In this document: in pieces, positions 18,546-27,387 of the stretch
How the letters are laid out: each line of letters starts with the position of its first letter
Numbering within the stretch: position 1 is the first letter of the stretch
Origin: Methylosarcina fibrata AML-C10
Lineage (GTDB): Bacteria > Pseudomonadota > Gammaproteobacteria > Methylococcales > Methylomonadaceae
Assembly: GCF_000372865.1 (NCBI RefSeq)
Contig: NZ_KB889965.1
Location: forward strand, 2,532,547 to 2,596,546
DNA: 64,000 bases
Reading direction: 5' to 3'
The notes under the pieces: model-generated
Seen by the model: only the letters and a program-made list of their open reading frames with translations
Told to the model about the DNA's origin: nothing
Database searches by the model: none
Program-made: the position numbers and the translations under genes

Positions 18546-20000
18546 TTACAAAAGCACCACGTCGTATTGTTCCTGATTGTATTCCGCCTCGGCCCTGAAC
18601 TTGATCTGGACGCCCAGAAATGCTTCCAGCTCGGCCAGCATGTCGGCTTCTTCATCGAGCAGCATTTCCACCACTTCGTTGGAAGCGAGCACCAGCAATT
18701 GCTTGACCTTGTATTGCCGGACCTCCCGGATGATTTCCCGAAATATTTCCAGGCACATGGTTTCGGCGGTTTTCAGAACGCCGCGGCCGCCGCAGGCGCT
18801 GCACGGCTCGCAAAGAATATGTTCGAGGCTTTCGCGGGTTCTTTTACGGGTCATTTCGACCAAGCCCAGCACCGACACCTCGGTAATCTTGGTCTTCGCG
18901 TGATCTTTTTCGAGATTGCGCTCCAGAGCCTGGAGTACCTGTTTTTTATGGTCCTCGCTCTGCATGTCGATGAAATCGATGATGATGATGCCGCCGAGAT
19001 TTCGGAGCCGGAGTTGCCGGGCGATCGCCTGGGCCGCTTCCAGATTGGTCTTGAATATGGTTTCTTCCAGATTGCGGCCGCTGACGTAGCCGCCGGTATT
19101 GACGTCCACGGTGGTCATCGCTTCGGTCTGGTCGAACACCAAATGGCCGCCCGACTTCAATTTGACCTTGCGGTCCAGTGCTTTCTGGATTTCATTCTCG
19201 ACATTATAGATGTCGAACACCGGACATTCGCCGGTGTAATGTTCGATGACCGGCACGATCTCGGGCACGAACACCTCGGCGAACTCCACCAGGCGATGGT
19301 AAGTCTCGGTCGAGTCGACCCGGACCCGATCGATGCCTTCTTTGTACAAATCCCGCAGCGTGCGAATGCTGAGCGGCAGATCCTTGTGAATGAATTGCTT
19401 GGCTTTGGCGCTGGCAATCTTGGCCGAAATGGAACCCCACAGCTTGAGCAGGAAGGTCATGTCGGCGATCAGCACCGATTCGTCGACGCATTCGGCGGCG
19501 GTGCGCGCGATGAAACCGCCGCACTTGAACTCTTCCCGGAAAGCGTCGAGGCAGGCTTTCAGGCGCACCCGCTCTTCTTCGCATTCGATCCTATGCGAAA
19601 CCCCGGAATTGTTCGCGTAAGGCATGTACACCTGATAGCGGGAAGGAATCGAGATTTCGGTGCTCAGGCGGGCGCCCTTGCTGCCGATCGGATCCTTGAC
19701 CACCTGCACGACGATGTGCTGGCCTTCGTACAAATAATGCTCGATGTTCTCCGAGCCTTTTTTTTCCAGATCCTTGCTGCACAAGTCGGACAAATGCAGA
19801 AAGGCCGCCCGGGGCAGGCCGATGTCGACGAAGGCCGCCTGCATCCCCGGCAGCACCCGGCACACTTCGCCTTTATAGATGTTGCCGACCAGCCCCCGCT
19901 GCCGGGTGCGTTCGATGATCAGTTCCTGCAGGATCCCGTTCTCGATGACGGCCACCCGGGTTTCGGGCGGCGTCACATTGATTAAAATTTCTTCACTCAT
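18546..20000 (-). CDS. rng: Ribonuclease G
   Basis: Endoribonuclease that matures the 5' end of 16S rRNA and helps mRNA decay. At 484 residues it has the catalytic half only, unlike RNase E (encoded at 42918). The S1 domain near residues 35-120 includes NIYKGEVCRVLPGMQAAFVDIG. The DNase I-like catalytic part carries the metal-binding aspartates in TTVDVNTGGY and IIIDFIDM, and the Zn-link-like CEPCSACGGRG follows. The start is directly adjacent to the maf stop. The order rlmH-maf-rng-yhdP is widely conserved. High confidence. Confidence 0.97.
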   Translation of the reverse strand: MSEEILINVTPPETRVAVIENGILQELIIERTRQRGLVGNIYKGEVCRVLPGMQAAFVDIGLPRAAFLHLSDLCSKDLEKKGSENIEHYLYEGQHIVVQVVKDPIGSKGARLSTEISIPSRYQVYMPYANNSGVSHRIECEEERVRLKACLDAFREEFKCGGFIARTAAECVDESVLIADMTFLLKLWGSISAKIASAKAKQFIHKDLPLSIRTLRDLYKEGIDRVRVDSTETYHRLVEFAEVFVPEIVPVIEHYTGECPVFDIYNVENEIQKALDRKVKLKSGGHLVFDQTEAMTTVDVNTGGYVSGRNLEETIFKTNLEAAQAIARQLRLRNLGGIIIIDFIDMQSEDHKKQVLQALERNLEKDHAKTKITEVSVLGLVEMTRKRTRESLEHILCEPCSACGGRGVLKTAETMCLEIFREIIREVRQYKVKQLLVLASNEVVEMLLDEEADMLAELEAFLGVQIKFRAEAEYNQEQYDVVLL

Positions 20001-20576
20001 TCAAAAAATTTCTATCCCTTGTTGAGATAACAGTTCGGCCGTCTCGAATAAAGGCAAGCCCATGACCCCGGAGAAACTGCCCCGGATGGATTTCACGAAG
20101 ACGCTGCCCAGCCCCTGAATTGCATAGCCGCCGGCTTTGTCCAGTGGCTCGCCGCTCTGCCAGTAGGCCAGTATTTCCTGCTCGGTCATATCTCTGAACG
20201 TCACCTCGGTGATGTTGAGCGCTTGCGCGTGCCGGCGCCCCCGGATCGACACCGCACTGTAGACCCGGTGGGTTTTGCCCGACAATTTGCGCAACATGGC
20301 GAGCGCGTCCTCCCGGTCTCTGGGCTTGCCCATGATCCGGTTGCCCAAAACCACTGCGGTATCCGCCGCGAGGACCGGCAAATCCGGCTTTCCACAACGC
20401 GCGAGGCAGGCGGCCGACTTTTCGGCCGCGATTCGGCGGACATACGCCTCCGGCAACTCGCCGGGAAAAGGCGATTCGTCGATGTCGACCGGCAAAACCT
20501 TATAACGGACTCCGATCTGGTCCAACAGTTCCCGCCGACGCGGAGAAGCGGAAGCCAGAATGATTCTGGGCGCCAT
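20001..20576 (-). CDS. Maf-family nucleotide pyrophosphatase (YhdE-type dTTP/UTP)
   Basis: House-cleaning enzyme hydrolysing dTTP, UTP or modified pyrimidine triphosphates to monophosphates. The start is taken at 20576 (MAPRIILASASPRRRELL), where the ATG overlaps the rlmH stop as TAATG; the earlier in-frame ATG would add 12 non-homologous residues. Maf signatures are ASASPRR, VLAADTAVVL and DKAGGYAIQGLGSVFVKSIRG, ending SGVMGLPLFETAELL. The last block favours the YhdE (Maf1) branch over YceF. Predicted 191 residues, cytoplasmic. It is translationally coupled to rlmH before it and rng after it. Confidence 0.94.
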   Translation of the reverse strand: MAPRIILASASPRRRELLDQIGVRYKVLPVDIDESPFPGELPEAYVRRIAAEKSAACLARCGKPDLPVLAADTAVVLGNRIMGKPRDREDALAMLRKLSGKTHRVYSAVSIRGRRHAQALNITEVTFRDMTEQEILAYWQSGEPLDKAGGYAIQGLGSVFVKSIRGSFSGVMGLPLFETAELLSQQGIEIF

Positions 20577-21043
20577 TAGCGGTGATACGGATGATGGTGC
20601 AGAAGACTCCATGCCCGGTAGATCTGTTCGGCCACGATAATTCGCACCAGAGGATGAGGAAAAGTCAGCCGGGACAGGCTCCAGGATTCGCGGGCGCTGC
20701 GTCTTGCGGCCTCCGACAGGCCGTCAGGGCCTCCGACCAGAAGCGCTATGTGTTGCCCGCTTTCCAGCCAGCGTTTCAACGCTTCCGCCAATTCGGCCGT
20801 CGACCAGGTTTTTCCTGCCAGATCCAGCGCTACCGGATGGGCTCCCGACGGAACGGCCTGCAGCATTCTTTCGCCTTCGTCCCGGACGATTCGGGCGATG
20901 TCGCTGTTCTTGCCGCGGCTGCCCGGTGCGATTTCCTTGAGGAGCAGTTCGCATTCGCGGGGCATGCGCTTGGCGTAATCCTGATAACCCTGTTGTACCC
21001 AGAGGGGCATACGGTTTCCTATTGAGATCAAATGAATTTGCAT
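20576..21043 (-). CDS. rlmH: 23S rRNA (pseudouridine1915-N3)-methyltransferase
   Basis: SPOUT-class methyltransferase that modifies pseudouridine 1915 of 23S rRNA on the assembled 70S ribosome. With the ATG at 21043 (MQIHLISIGNRMP) it has exactly the usual 155 residues; a longer reading to 21103 adds a non-homologous start. The SAM-knot block LLVGGPDGLSEAAR and the diagnostic C-terminus IYRAWSLLHHHPYHR are intact. rsfS and nadD, which often precede rlmH, are not in this window: recC is upstream instead. Confidence 0.97.
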   Translation of the reverse strand: MQIHLISIGNRMPLWVQQGYQDYAKRMPRECELLLKEIAPGSRGKNSDIARIVRDEGERMLQAVPSGAHPVALDLAGKTWSTAELAEALKRWLESGQHIALLVGGPDGLSEAARRSARESWSLSRLTFPHPLVRIIVAEQIYRAWSLLHHHPYHR

Positions 21044-21146
21044 ACCGTGCAGAATACAGAGAACGGACCAAGGATGCAATGCGCCCGAAAAGACCTCCGC
21101 CATCGGCCATTACTCGCCGGGTATTTCAAAGCGGGCAGCTTGGCCG

Positions 21147-24100
21147 TCAATCGTGGGTGGCCTCCCATACCGGCTGCAACAAGGTTTGACAGGTCTCTTC
21201 GAATGAATCCGCCAAAATCGCGGAAGAATCGGTCGCATGGGCATACAGACGCCGAAGTTCGGGTTCGTAGGGCTGATCGCAAGCCTGCGCCAGACACTCC
21301 CTGGCGGCGTCCAGCGGAGATTTCGAGCTCCGGCTCCCTTTTTTCAGTTTGTAAGCCTGTTTGACGTACGCCAGGGCCGCCTCGACGAAAAACGCATCGG
21401 GCTGATGCAGCCCTCGCCGGAAAAGATCCAGCCATTGCGCCAGAAATTCGGCCTCGGCCATGTCCGGCGTCAATACCAATTGATCGTCGATGCTGAGCAG
21501 GACGGTGGTGCGCGGCTCCAGCCGATTGGCGACCAGATGATGCAGCAAGGCGCTCAATAAATCCTTGCCTTTAAGTTCGGCGTAGCGGTACAGCAGGTTG
21601 ACGTGCTCGTAGCGATGGCCGAGTCTGCCGACCAGGCGACACTGGTCGAGCTGGAGATCCACCGGCAGATCGATCATCAGGTCGCCCGACCGGAGCGCCC
21701 TGATGCGTTCGACGAACGGATCCAGCAATTGCTGCTGACGGACGAACGCCAGATCCCCGACGGTTCCCGGCGGCCATCGGCCCTGCGCCTGGATTTTTCC
21801 GAGACACAGCTCGCGGCCGCTTAATTTCTCCCGGATCCATTCGTGATCGAGCGCGTAGCCTTCGAGCCTGTCCAGTGCAAACGGCTCCCGCTCCTCGGCC
21901 AGGGCTTCAATGCCGTTGAAATACAAATCCAGCCGTCTGCGCATGAAGTAGCGCTGCGGATGCTGGAAAAAACTGAACAGCTCGCTCAGCTCGATGACGT
22001 CGACAAGCGCCCGGTCTTTCTGGTCTTGTTGGCCGCCCGGCCACCAGGCTTCCGAAACCGGGGGCGTTCGACCCCTTGCCGACAGCGCCTTGGCCGTTTC
22101 CAGACCGGTCTCGGAAAAACTGAACAAGTTCGTGGATCCGTCATAATAGCGGTAGCTGAAAGACTGCAAGGAATGGCGCGTGATCAAACCGGTCAGTCCG
22201 TAACTTTGCTCCAGCACTTCCAGCAGTTCGCTGACCGTCACCGACGGCGGAATGATTTCATTGCCGCCGAACGACTGGCCGACGAACGTCACGATCAACC
22301 GCTCCCTCGCCGCCAGAAGAATTTCGAGGAACTGATAGCGGTCATCCGCCCGCCGCGAACGGTCGCCTTTCCGAAAGTGCTGCGCCAGCAAATCGAACGT
22401 CGGATGGCGTTCGATTTTCGGAAATTCGCCCTGATTCATGCCCAGCAGGGCGATCACCCGGCAAGGAATGGAACGCATCGGCAACATCGAGCAAAAGGTC
22501 AACTGGCCGCGAAGAAAGCCGCTGGCCGACTTCCGCTCCACCAGGATGCCCTCCAGCCAGGCCGTTATCACGGCAAGCTCCACGTCGTCGTGATGGACGG
22601 GCGCCATATCGTCCGACAGTCCCGCCAGGAGCTCATAGAGCTCCTTCAGTTCGAGAGGATCTGCCGCCGCCAGTAACCGTTCGGCATAATAAAAGAGTCT
22701 TTTGCTCCAGTCCGCCAGCGTTCCGGGCTGTTTGAACTCTGTACAGGCCTCGAACAAAAGCTCGATAAAATCGCACAATCCGCCCAGAGCCAGCGCCGAA
22801 GAGCCTTCGATTTCGGGATAAGGCAGGACGCCGTCGACGAATTCGTCGTCGCGGCCGACCGCATAGCCCATCAGCAGCCGGTCAAGCGCCGCCTGCCAGG
22901 TGTTCTCGCCCAGTTCCGGCAGGCCGAATTCCTTTTTGTGTTGCGCCGACTTGCCCCAACGAATCCGGGTTTCCCGAATCCAATGCCTGATCAGATCGAG
23001 ATCGGTTTCGGTCAGTCCGAATCCGGCATAGACCAGCGGCCGGTCGAGCAGATCCAGGACGCTTTGCCAGCCGAAACGGCTCCGGCTGAGATTCAGGAAA
23101 ACGATGAAGGCATCCAGCGCATGATTGGTCAGGCGCAGGCTGCGGTCGGCCACCGCATGCTGAATGTCGTGAAAGACTGCCGAGATAAACGGTTCATACA
23201 CCTCAATATCCGGCGCCATCACGACGACGTCGCGCAGTTCCAGCGAGGCATCCTGTTCCAGAACCATCAGCAACTGATCGCGCAGCACCTCGACTTCGCG
23301 CATCCGGGAATGACAGGAGTGAACGCTGATCGAACCGTCGCGTTCGAGAGGCCGCGGGTCCGCCGAATTGTTCAAAATGTCGTTTTGCAGATGCTGCAAC
23401 ACGTTCTGCGCCTGATTGAGTTCAAAACTGGCCGGTTCGAAATCGAACTGCGCCTGCTCCAGCAGCATTTCCTGGAATTCTCGGCCCTGCTGCCCCAAAG
23501 ACGACAACAACGGATGACCCAGGAGATTTTCCTCGAGAATCCGCTGCTTTTTGCCGGAGAGATCGGCCCAGTAAGCCTCGGCCGGATTCAGCAAAAAAAG
23601 ATGCAGTTGGCAGTGGCGGGAAAGTCCCTGCAAATAGTTCAAGAACAAGGGCGGCATCGTGTTGAGCCCGAATACCGAAATCCGCTCCGGCAACAGCTCG
23701 CTGTAGGCGTCGGGGTCTGCTTCGTGCAAATGCCGAATCACGTCCAGCCACAGCTCGCCGCGATGCCGGTCGCCTAGCACAGCGGTTATTTTCCGCCACA
23801 GAGGCATTTGCCACGATTCGGCTTCGGCGCGATAGAAAAGGCGCCCTTCCCGCCATTCCGCCAGCATATCGGGCCGCATGATCTGATACTGATCGAAAAT
23901 CTGAGCCAGTTGCCGGGCCAGTTGAAATCGTTTCAAGGAAGCCTGGCCGCCGGTGAAATACTGTCTTAAAGGCTCGAATTCGGGCTCGTCGAGGCGGCGC
24001 AGCGCGGCTTCCATCCGCCAGAGCATCCGGTCTCTGTCGAAAGCCGAATCGGACAGCGACAGCGCCATCTTTTCCGCCAGATCGCTGAAAAACCGGGCCG

Positions 24101-24293
24101 GAAACAGAAACTCGAAATTGGCGAAAACCTCGAACCGGCTCGCCAGTTGCTGGCAAAGCCAGCGTTCCATGCCCTGGCTCTGAATCAGAAACGTCTCTTT
24201 GGCAAACGGCGAGGACAACGGCGCATTTTCGACGACCGCGCACAGATGGGCGAGCAGGTTTTCGGTTTTATTGGAGCTGTGCAGGATAAACAT
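21147..24293 (-). CDS. recC: Exodeoxyribonuclease V gamma subunit RecC
   Basis: Chi-recognising subunit of RecBCD, which resects double-strand breaks. The 1048 residues carry RecC blocks: N-terminal MFILHSSNKTENLLAHL, FLIQSQGMERWLCQQLA, an inactive helicase-like core (VVVMAPDIEVYEPFISAVF; GLNQGEFPKIERHPTFDLL), and the C-terminal nuclease-like fold region ending in a segment rich in EPELRRLYAHATDSS. Normal E. coli RecC is about 1120 residues, so this one is slightly short but complete at both ends. recB and recD, normally clustered with recC, are absent on both sides; they must be elsewhere if the complex works. High confidence. Confidence 0.95.
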   Translation of the reverse strand: MFILHSSNKTENLLAHLCAVVENAPLSSPFAKETFLIQSQGMERWLCQQLASRFEVFANFEFLFPARFFSDLAEKMALSLSDSAFDRDRMLWRMEAALRRLDEPEFEPLRQYFTGGQASLKRFQLARQLAQIFDQYQIMRPDMLAEWREGRLFYRAEAESWQMPLWRKITAVLGDRHRGELWLDVIRHLHEADPDAYSELLPERISVFGLNTMPPLFLNYLQGLSRHCQLHLFLLNPAEAYWADLSGKKQRILEENLLGHPLLSSLGQQGREFQEMLLEQAQFDFEPASFELNQAQNVLQHLQNDILNNSADPRPLERDGSISVHSCHSRMREVEVLRDQLLMVLEQDASLELRDVVVMAPDIEVYEPFISAVFHDIQHAVADRSLRLTNHALDAFIVFLNLSRSRFGWQSVLDLLDRPLVYAGFGLTETDLDLIRHWIRETRIRWGKSAQHKKEFGLPELGENTWQAALDRLLMGYAVGRDDEFVDGVLPYPEIEGSSALALGGLCDFIELLFEACTEFKQPGTLADWSKRLFYYAERLLAAADPLELKELYELLAGLSDDMAPVHHDDVELAVITAWLEGILVERKSASGFLRGQLTFCSMLPMRSIPCRVIALLGMNQGEFPKIERHPTFDLLAQHFRKGDRSRRADDRYQFLEILLAARERLIVTFVGQSFGGNEIIPPSVTVSELLEVLEQSYGLTGLITRHSLQSFSYRYYDGSTNLFSFSETGLETAKALSARGRTPPVSEAWWPGGQQDQKDRALVDVIELSELFSFFQHPQRYFMRRRLDLYFNGIEALAEEREPFALDRLEGYALDHEWIREKLSGRELCLGKIQAQGRWPPGTVGDLAFVRQQQLLDPFVERIRALRSGDLMIDLPVDLQLDQCRLVGRLGHRYEHVNLLYRYAELKGKDLLSALLHHLVANRLEPRTTVLLSIDDQLVLTPDMAEAEFLAQWLDLFRRGLHQPDAFFVEAALAYVKQAYKLKKGSRSSKSPLDAARECLAQACDQPYEPELRRLYAHATDSSAILADSFEETCQTLLQPVWEATHD

Positions 24294-24411
24294 GAAAATC
24301 GTCCGGGCCGGGTCGGCAACGATTATAAATGAGCTCCAGTTGCAATTTCCACTTCGGGCGCAGACGTAAAGTCGTTGCCCGGAGCCGACCGGATCGGTTT
24401 AAGGCCGTTGT

Positions 24412-24558
24412 TTACGGATTAGAAAAAAGACGGATCCAGAACCACAGCTCGAAAGCGGCACCTGCGGCAACCGCCAGCCAGCCGGCGCCGGCATAGCCCA
24501 GCGCATAGCACGACAGTGCGATCATCAGCAGCAAGGCGGTGATTGAATGGTATTTCAT
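24412..24558 (-). CDS. Small hydrophobic membrane protein, unknown
   Basis: A 48-residue reading frame from the ATG at 24558 (MKYHSITALLLMIALSC), almost entirely two hydrophobic segments (about residues 5-22 and 26-42) with a short GYAGAGW turn. I do not recognise a family. A longer in-frame reading to 24690 would run through the palindrome at 24639-24681 and is rejected. It lies 81 bases after recC's start side and downstream of panD on the same strand. It may be a small inner-membrane protein or a non-coding gap; codon use is compatible with coding. Confidence 0.5.
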   Translation of the reverse strand: MKYHSITALLLMIALSCYALGYAGAGWLAVAAGAAFELWFWIRLFSNP

Positions 24559-24638
24559 TGGCCTGAAAAACGGCAGGGAATGCGTTCCGTTCGTGCCGGG
24601 CTGCAAGCGCCTCGGGCTCAAACAGCAGAGGAGCGCTT

Positions 24639-24681
24639 CCGGCAGACCTGCCAGGTTTCTGAAACCTGGCAGGTCTGCCGG
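24639..24681. repeat. Near-perfect 43-base palindrome containing GACCTGCCAGG (copy 1)
   Basis: Arms 24639-24659 and 24661-24681 are exact reverse complements with a one-base loop. The core AGACCTGCCAGGTTTC and its complement recur at 33502-33544, so this is a dispersed element. It sits six bases after the panD stop and may end that transcript, although no T-run follows. Confidence 0.85.
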
Positions 24682-24686
24682 CAAGG

Positions 24687-25073
24687 TCACGCAGCCACGG
24701 GCTGGACTGGTATGGACGAGGCGGTGCGCAATACCTCGTTCTTTTCGTTAAAATAAATCAGGGTAGGATGGTAATTTGCCAGTTCCTTCTGATCGTACAG
24801 CGCATAGGCGCAAACGATGATCAGATCGCCCGGACAGGCCAGACGCGCGGCGGCTCCGTTGACGGAAAATACGCCCGACCCTTCTTCCGCACGGATTGCA
24901 TAGGTGGTAAAACGCGCGCCGTTATTGATGTTGTAAATTTGTATCTGCTCGTATTCCCTGATTCCCGACAAATCGAGGATATTGCCATCGATAGCGCAAG
25001 ATCCTTCATAACCCAGCTCGGAGCGGGTTACGGTGGCCCTGTGCAGTTTCGCTTTAAGCATCGTGGTTTGCAT
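24687..25073 (-). CDS. panD: Aspartate 1-decarboxylase
   Basis: Makes beta-alanine for pantothenate. The proenzyme is cut between Gly24 and Ser25 of YEGSC to form the pyruvoyl cofactor; the cleavage site is intact here and its numbering equals that of E. coli PanD when starting at the ATG at 25073. Other conserved parts: [22 protein letters not shown] (with the active Tyr region) and [17 protein letters not shown]. 128 residues, normal length. It is 98 bases from panC on the same strand, so it may have its own promoter but clearly belongs to the pantothenate group. Confidence 0.97.
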   Translation of the reverse strand: MQTTMLKAKLHRATVTRSELGYEGSCAIDGNILDLSGIREYEQIQIYNINNGARFTTYAIRAEEGSGVFSVNGAAARLACPGDLIIVCAYALYDQKELANYHPTLIYFNEKNEVLRTASSIPVQPVAA

Positions 25074-25171
25074 AAATAACGATATAAAAATAAGCAGTAT
25101 AAAGGAACCTTATATTATCTCTCAATAACAAGAATCCGGCAACTTCCGGCCGGCCCGGCCGAAAACTTCGC

Positions 25172-26011
25172 TCACCGGTCGAACCGGACATTGTCGATCA
25201 GACGGGTTTTGCCCAACCTGGCCGCGGCCAATAGGACCAGTTCCAGGTCGTCTTTTCCGGCTTTCTCCAGATCGCTACGGCGGCAAATAGCAAAATAATC
25301 GGTATCGAATCCCGATTCCCGTAAAAAAGCCTGCGCCTGCCGTTCGATTTCGGCGTAATCCCGGCCCGCCAGCACCGCGTCTTTCGCATCGCACAAAGCC
25401 CGGTACAGTCTGGGCGCGATATGCCTTTCCTCATGGTTCAAATAGCCGTTCCTCGAGCTCATGGCCAACCCGTCGGCTTCCCGCACGGTTTCTACCGGAA
25501 CGATATCCACAGGAATGTTCAAATCCCTGACCATGGTCCGGATCAACGTCAATTGCTGAAAATCTTTTTGACCGAAGAAAGCGCAATCCGGTTGCACGAT
25601 ATTGAATAATTTGCATACCACGGTGGCGACGCCGTCAAAATGCCCCGGCCGAAAGGCGCCGCAATATCTTTGGGACAAACCGGCGACAGTCACTCTCGTT
25701 TTGGCATCCGGCGCGTAAATTTCGGCCGCCGGAGGCAGAAACAGCAGATCGGCCTCGGCTTCGTTCAATTTGTTCCGGTCTTCGTCCTCGGTGCGGGGAT
25801 AGCTTTCGTAGTCTTCGCCGGGGCCGAACTGGGTGGGATTGACGAAGATGCTGACCACGACCCGGTCGGCTATTTTTTTAGCCTCGGCGACCAACCGCAA
25901 ATGCCCCGGGTGCAGGTTGCCCATGGTCGGCACAAAAGCGATCCTCTTTCCGCCGAATCGCCATTCGCGAACGGCCGCTCTGACTTCGGATACGGCATGA
26001 AGCGTTTGCAT
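25172..26011 (-). CDS. panC: Pantothenate synthetase (pantoate-beta-alanine ligase)
   Basis: ATP-dependent joining of pantoate and beta-alanine, last step of pantothenate synthesis, cytoplasmic. 279 residues. Nucleotidyl-transferase signature PTMGNLHPGHLRLV (HxGH), FVNPTQFGPGEDYESYPRT, FGQKDFQQLTLIRTM and MSSRNGYL (KMSKS-like) are all present. It begins four bases after panB ends and is followed by panD, so the window holds panB, panC and panD, all the pantothenate-specific steps except ketopantoate reduction. Confidence 0.98.
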   Translation of the reverse strand: MQTLHAVSEVRAAVREWRFGGKRIAFVPTMGNLHPGHLRLVAEAKKIADRVVVSIFVNPTQFGPGEDYESYPRTEDEDRNKLNEAEADLLFLPPAAEIYAPDAKTRVTVAGLSQRYCGAFRPGHFDGVATVVCKLFNIVQPDCAFFGQKDFQQLTLIRTMVRDLNIPVDIVPVETVREADGLAMSSRNGYLNHEERHIAPRLYRALCDAKDAVLAGRDYAEIERQAQAFLRESGFDTDYFAICRRSDLEKAGKDDLELVLLAAARLGKTRLIDNVRFDR

Positions 26012-26015
26012 CGGC

Positions 26016-26813
26016 TCAGTAACTGTGTTCGGCTGCAGGAAAGCGGCCTTCTTTGACCGCCAGACGGTAGGCCCGAATCGCTTCCTCGACCCCGGCCGCG
26101 CCTTTCATGAAATTCATCGAAAACCGGGGCCGCCGGAGGATGCCGATATCCAGCATGTCGTACAACACCAGGACCTGGCCGTCACAGTCGGCGCCCGCGC
26201 CGATGCCGATGACCGGGATGGCAAGCTGTTTGCCGATTTCTCCGGCAAGATCCGCAGGAACGCATTCCAGCACCAGCAGAGCGGCGCCGGCTTCCTGCAC
26301 CTGAAGGGCTTCGGTCAGGATTTTTTCGGCATCGGCCGGTTCCCTGCCCTGAACCCGATAGCCGCCGAGCTGGTTGATCGATTGCGGCAACAGCCCCAGA
26401 TGGCCGCATACCGGGATGCCCTGATCGACCAGAAAACGGATGCAATCGGTTCGGGCTCCCTCCAGCTTGACCATTTGCGCGCCCGCCCGCATCAATTTGG
26501 CGGCGTTTTGGGCAGCAACGAGCGGTGTCGGATACGTCATGAACGGCAGGTCGGCAACGACAAAAGCCCGTCTTCGAGCCTTGCAGACCGCTCGGGTATG
26601 GTACGCCATGTCACGGATGGACACCTGGAGGGTGGCGTCGCTGCCCTGTATCACCATGCCCAACGAGTCGCCCACCAGCATCAGGTCGATGCCCGCCTGG
26701 TCGATGATCGCGCTAAAACTGGCGTCATAAGCGGTCAGGCAACTGATTTTTTCGCCCCGCTGCTTCATCGCCGACACGTCTCTGATCGTCAGCATTTTGA
26801 CGGACTGATTCAT
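26016..26813 (-). CDS. panB: 3-methyl-2-oxobutanoate hydroxymethyltransferase
   Basis: First committed step of pantothenate synthesis: transfer of a hydroxymethyl group from methylene-tetrahydrofolate to ketoisovalerate. 265 residues. Family motifs: KISCLTAYDASFS, LMLVGDSLGMVIQG (metal-binding Asp), DLPFMTYPTP, GHLGLLPQS, and IPVIGIGAGADCDGQVLVLYDMLDI. The start directly abuts the folK stop, linking a folate-synthesis gene with a folate-using enzyme. High confidence. Confidence 0.98.
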   Translation of the reverse strand: MNQSVKMLTIRDVSAMKQRGEKISCLTAYDASFSAIIDQAGIDLMLVGDSLGMVIQGSDATLQVSIRDMAYHTRAVCKARRRAFVVADLPFMTYPTPLVAAQNAAKLMRAGAQMVKLEGARTDCIRFLVDQGIPVCGHLGLLPQSINQLGGYRVQGREPADAEKILTEALQVQEAGAALLVLECVPADLAGEIGKQLAIPVIGIGAGADCDGQVLVLYDMLDIGILRRPRFSMNFMKGAAGVEEAIRAYRLAVKEGRFPAAEHSY

Positions 26814-27335
26814 TTATTCGATCCTTTTCAGTCCATCCAATGGACAATGTGCAATTAAATCAACAAGAGGGCCCTTGCCGGGAACCACCAGGGCGGGAGC
26901 AATTTCATACAACGGGTATAAAACGAAAGCTCTCTCGGCGAGACCTGGATGAGGTACCGTCAGATCGGCCTGGTCGATCTTTCGATCGCCATAAATCAGC
27001 AAATCCAGATCCAGCGTTCTTGCGCCCCAGCGCTCGCCCGTCCGAACCCGCCCCTGATCCTGCTCGATGCCCTGCAAGGCGCGCAGCAATTCCGTCGCAC
27101 CCAGTTCGGTCGCAACCGCCATCACGGCATTGACGTAATCGGGTTGATCCTGGGGACCCATCGGCGGACTACGGTATAAGCCGGAAAAAGCCACCTCTTT
27201 TACTCCGGTCAGAGCGGCGCAGGCAGCCCGCGCGTTTCCGATTTGCGCCACGGGATCGGCCAGATTGCTGCCCAATCCGATAAAAGCAATGACCTCGCCC
27301 GCTGCCGAGAAATTCATATTCAACCCGATATCCAT
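26814..27335 (-). CDS. folK: 6-hydroxymethyl-7,8-dihydropterin pyrophosphokinase
   Basis: Pyrophosphorylates hydroxymethyl-dihydropterin before DHPS in folate synthesis. 173 residues from 27335; an internal ATG (MNFSAAGEV) seven residues in is an equally possible start. Motifs: AFIGLGSNLADP, SGLYRSPPMGP, and the ATP/Mg motif RWGARTLDLDLLIYG with VPHPGLAERAFVLYPL. It lies between pcnB (53 bases) and panB (no gap), the common gammaproteobacterial order pcnB-folK-panB-panC. Confidence 0.97.
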   Translation of the reverse strand: MDIGLNMNFSAAGEVIAFIGLGSNLADPVAQIGNARAACAALTGVKEVAFSGLYRSPPMGPQDQPDYVNAVMAVATELGATELLRALQGIEQDQGRVRTGERWGARTLDLDLLIYGDRKIDQADLTVPHPGLAERAFVLYPLYEIAPALVVPGKGPLVDLIAHCPLDGLKRIE

Positions 27336-27387
27336 GAAATTTTGATTAAAAACGGAACTTCCGATTCCGGCCTTGAATCGGGATCTT

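Noticed and set aside
18567-19985. 472-residue frame antisense to rng
   Set aside because: Complete overlap with a certain gene; low-complexity His/Asp/Gly content.
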